NCBI GenBank assembly: GCA_947165795.1
Contig: CAMVBP010000089.1
Location: 1-7,886 of the forward strand
Source: an uncultured Treponema sp.
GTDB taxonomy: Bacteria; Spirochaetota; Spirochaetia; Treponematales; Treponemataceae
Length of the DNA stretch: 7,886 nt
Direction: 5' to 3'
Part shown: piece by piece, positions 7,318-7,886 of the stretch
How positions within the stretch are numbered: the stretch's first letter is position 1
How the letters are laid out: every line of letters starts with the position of its first letter
Translations under genes and position numbers: made by a program
Notes under the pieces: model-generated
The model's input: only the letters and a program-made list of their open reading frames with translations
What the model was told of the DNA's origin: nothing
The model's database searches: none

Positions 7318-7381
7318 GAGCCTGCAGTTCAAATACAGCACCTGAATGAATGATTATAGCAGGCAGATTTTTTGCAGGCTC
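7318..7381. repeat. GC-rich dyad with a third hexamer copy, upstream of clpP
   Basis: GAGCCTGCA (7318-7326) and TGCAGGCTC (7373-7381) are perfect 9-bp inverted arms 46 bp apart. The core hexamer GCAGGC also occurs at 7359-7364, in the same orientation as the right arm and 15 bp from it, directly beside the TATAAT box. The left arm could therefore pair with either right copy. In such an AT-rich spacer these blocks stand out. They could be binding sites of a regulator dimer, sites for DNA looping, or a long-range RNA stem. They do not match the CIRCE heat-shock operator that I know for HrcA. Confidence 0.6.
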
Positions 7382-7383
7382 AA
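7353..7383 (-). promoter_or_regulatory. Candidate promoter of the clpP-clpX-helicase-glycosyltransferase cluster
   Basis: A perfect TATAAT (7358-7353) lies 19 bp from TTGAGC (7383-7378, four of six consensus bases) on the minus strand. Transcription would start near 7346 and give a leader of about 130 nt. A promoter is expected here because tig ends in an intrinsic terminator. Both boxes are interleaved with GCAGGC repeats, which suggests regulation. The 19-bp spacing is long. A weaker pair, TTATCA with TATAGA (7285-7257, 17 bp apart), lies nearer the gene and could act instead or as well. Confidence 0.45.
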
Positions 7384-7393
7384 CAAGAGACAT

Positions 7394-7424
7394 AAAAAAA
7401 CGGCGGCTTTTAAACCACCGTTTT
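7394..7424 (-). terminator. Intrinsic terminator of tig
   Basis: In the minus-strand RNA, AAAACGGUGG (7424-7415) pairs with CCGCCGUUUU (7406-7397) over 10 bp, with one G-U pair and an 8-nt loop. A T-run continues to 7394. It begins 43 nt after the tig stop codon. It separates tig from the clp cluster transcriptionally. A short palindrome (CAAGT-CAA-ACTTG, 7425-7437) lies just ahead of it. Confidence 0.9.
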
Positions 7425-7466
7425 CAAGTCAAACTTGCCTTTCAGCCGTTTATTTGCTGTTCAGCT

Positions 7467-7886
7467 TTATGCCTGATTAGCAAATAAATCTTTGAAAGAC
7501 ATCTTATCGCCTTTAGATACCTTTACTTCTTTATAAATTTCATCGTAAAGCTTATTTTCTTTTGTATCATCAATAAGATATTCTTTTGAACGTGCATCTG
7601 CGTAGTGCTTTTTAACTTCTTCAACAGTCATTCCACCGTCTGCAGCAATTTCTGCATAGCGTGCTTCAATTTCTTCAGGAGTTACGCTGATGTTTCTTTC
7701 GCGGATAAGATTGTCTACAATAATGCGTGACTTAAGCATTTTTTCGCTGTCGCCTGTCCACTGTTCAAGCATAGCTTCTTTTGTCTGTCCGCTTGCAGCA
7801 ATCATTTTTTCGAGCTGTTCAGGGCTTGTCTGGAACTGCTGAGCCATCATTCTCCAGCGTCCGTCAAGTTCTGCCTGAAGCATAGA
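7467..7886 (-). CDS. tig: Trigger factor, C-terminal part (5' end outside window)
   Basis: Trigger factor is the ribosome-bound chaperone and prolyl isomerase that meets nascent chains. Only the last 139 codons are present, beginning with Ser-Met-Leu-Gln-Ala-Glu-Leu at the window edge. This is the helical C-terminal substrate-cradling domain. Family features are the segment SMLQAELDGRWRMMAQQF, the NISVTPEEIEARYAEIA stretch (a hallmark of the SurA-like helical region) and the short tail KMSFKDLFANQA. The ribosome-binding and isomerase domains would lie beyond 7886. The in-frame ATG at 7883 is an internal Met, because the frame is open to the edge and the family is about 430-450 residues long. 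The position just before clpP-clpX matches the common tig–clpP–clpX order. Confidence 0.9.
   Translation of the reverse strand, partial: SMLQAELDGRWRMMAQQFQTSPEQLEKMIAASGQTKEAMLEQWTGDSEKMLKSRIIVDNLIRERNISVTPEEIEARYAEIAADGGMTVEEVKKHYADARSKEYLIDDTKENKLYDEIYKEVKVSKGDKMSFKDLFANQA

Noticed and set aside
7318..7381. CIRCE-type HrcA operator upstream of clpP
   Set aside because: The arms and the 46-bp spacing do not match the TTAGCACTC-N9-GAGTGCTAA pattern.

Overview
This is an AT-rich bacterial stretch in which every supported gene lies on the minus strand. Transcription therefore runs from high to low coordinates. My best guess is a spirochaete of the Treponema type, held with moderate confidence. 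It rests on the tig–clpP–clpX order, the low-GC codon use, the shortened SMC without a recognisable hinge, and a small exported protein with a relaxed lipobox-like signal peptide. No 16S or tRNA gene is present to confirm it.

Layout in transcription order. The window opens with the C-terminal third of trigger factor (tig, 7886 to 7467), closed by a good intrinsic terminator. A 251-bp spacer follows, holding a TATAAT promoter candidate inside an unusual GC-rich repeat/dyad. It precedes a compact four-gene cluster: clpP, clpX (23-bp gap), a DEAD-box-type RNA helicase with a DETD box (14-bp gap, GTG start), and a GT4-like glycosyltransferase (4-bp ATGA overlap). After the cluster comes a 124-bp spacer with a good promoter and a hairpin, then a 145-residue exported protein of unknown function. 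A 184-bp spacer with another promoter leads into smc, whose first 771 codons run off the low end of the window.

How the genes fit together. Trigger factor, ClpP and ClpX are the usual protein-folding and protein-quality module. ClpX unfolds substrates and feeds them to the ClpP chamber. The helicase and glycosyltransferase appear to ride on the same transcript, probably by translational coupling, but no functional link to proteolysis is evident. SMC is the chromosome-organising ATPase.

Most of the window is ordinary housekeeping sequence; I see no defence system, mobile element, CRISPR array or clearly new system. The points most worth a second look are the SMC middle region, the repeat/dyad at the clpP promoter, the non-canonical motifs of the helicase, and the structured leaders and inverted repeat around the small exported protein.
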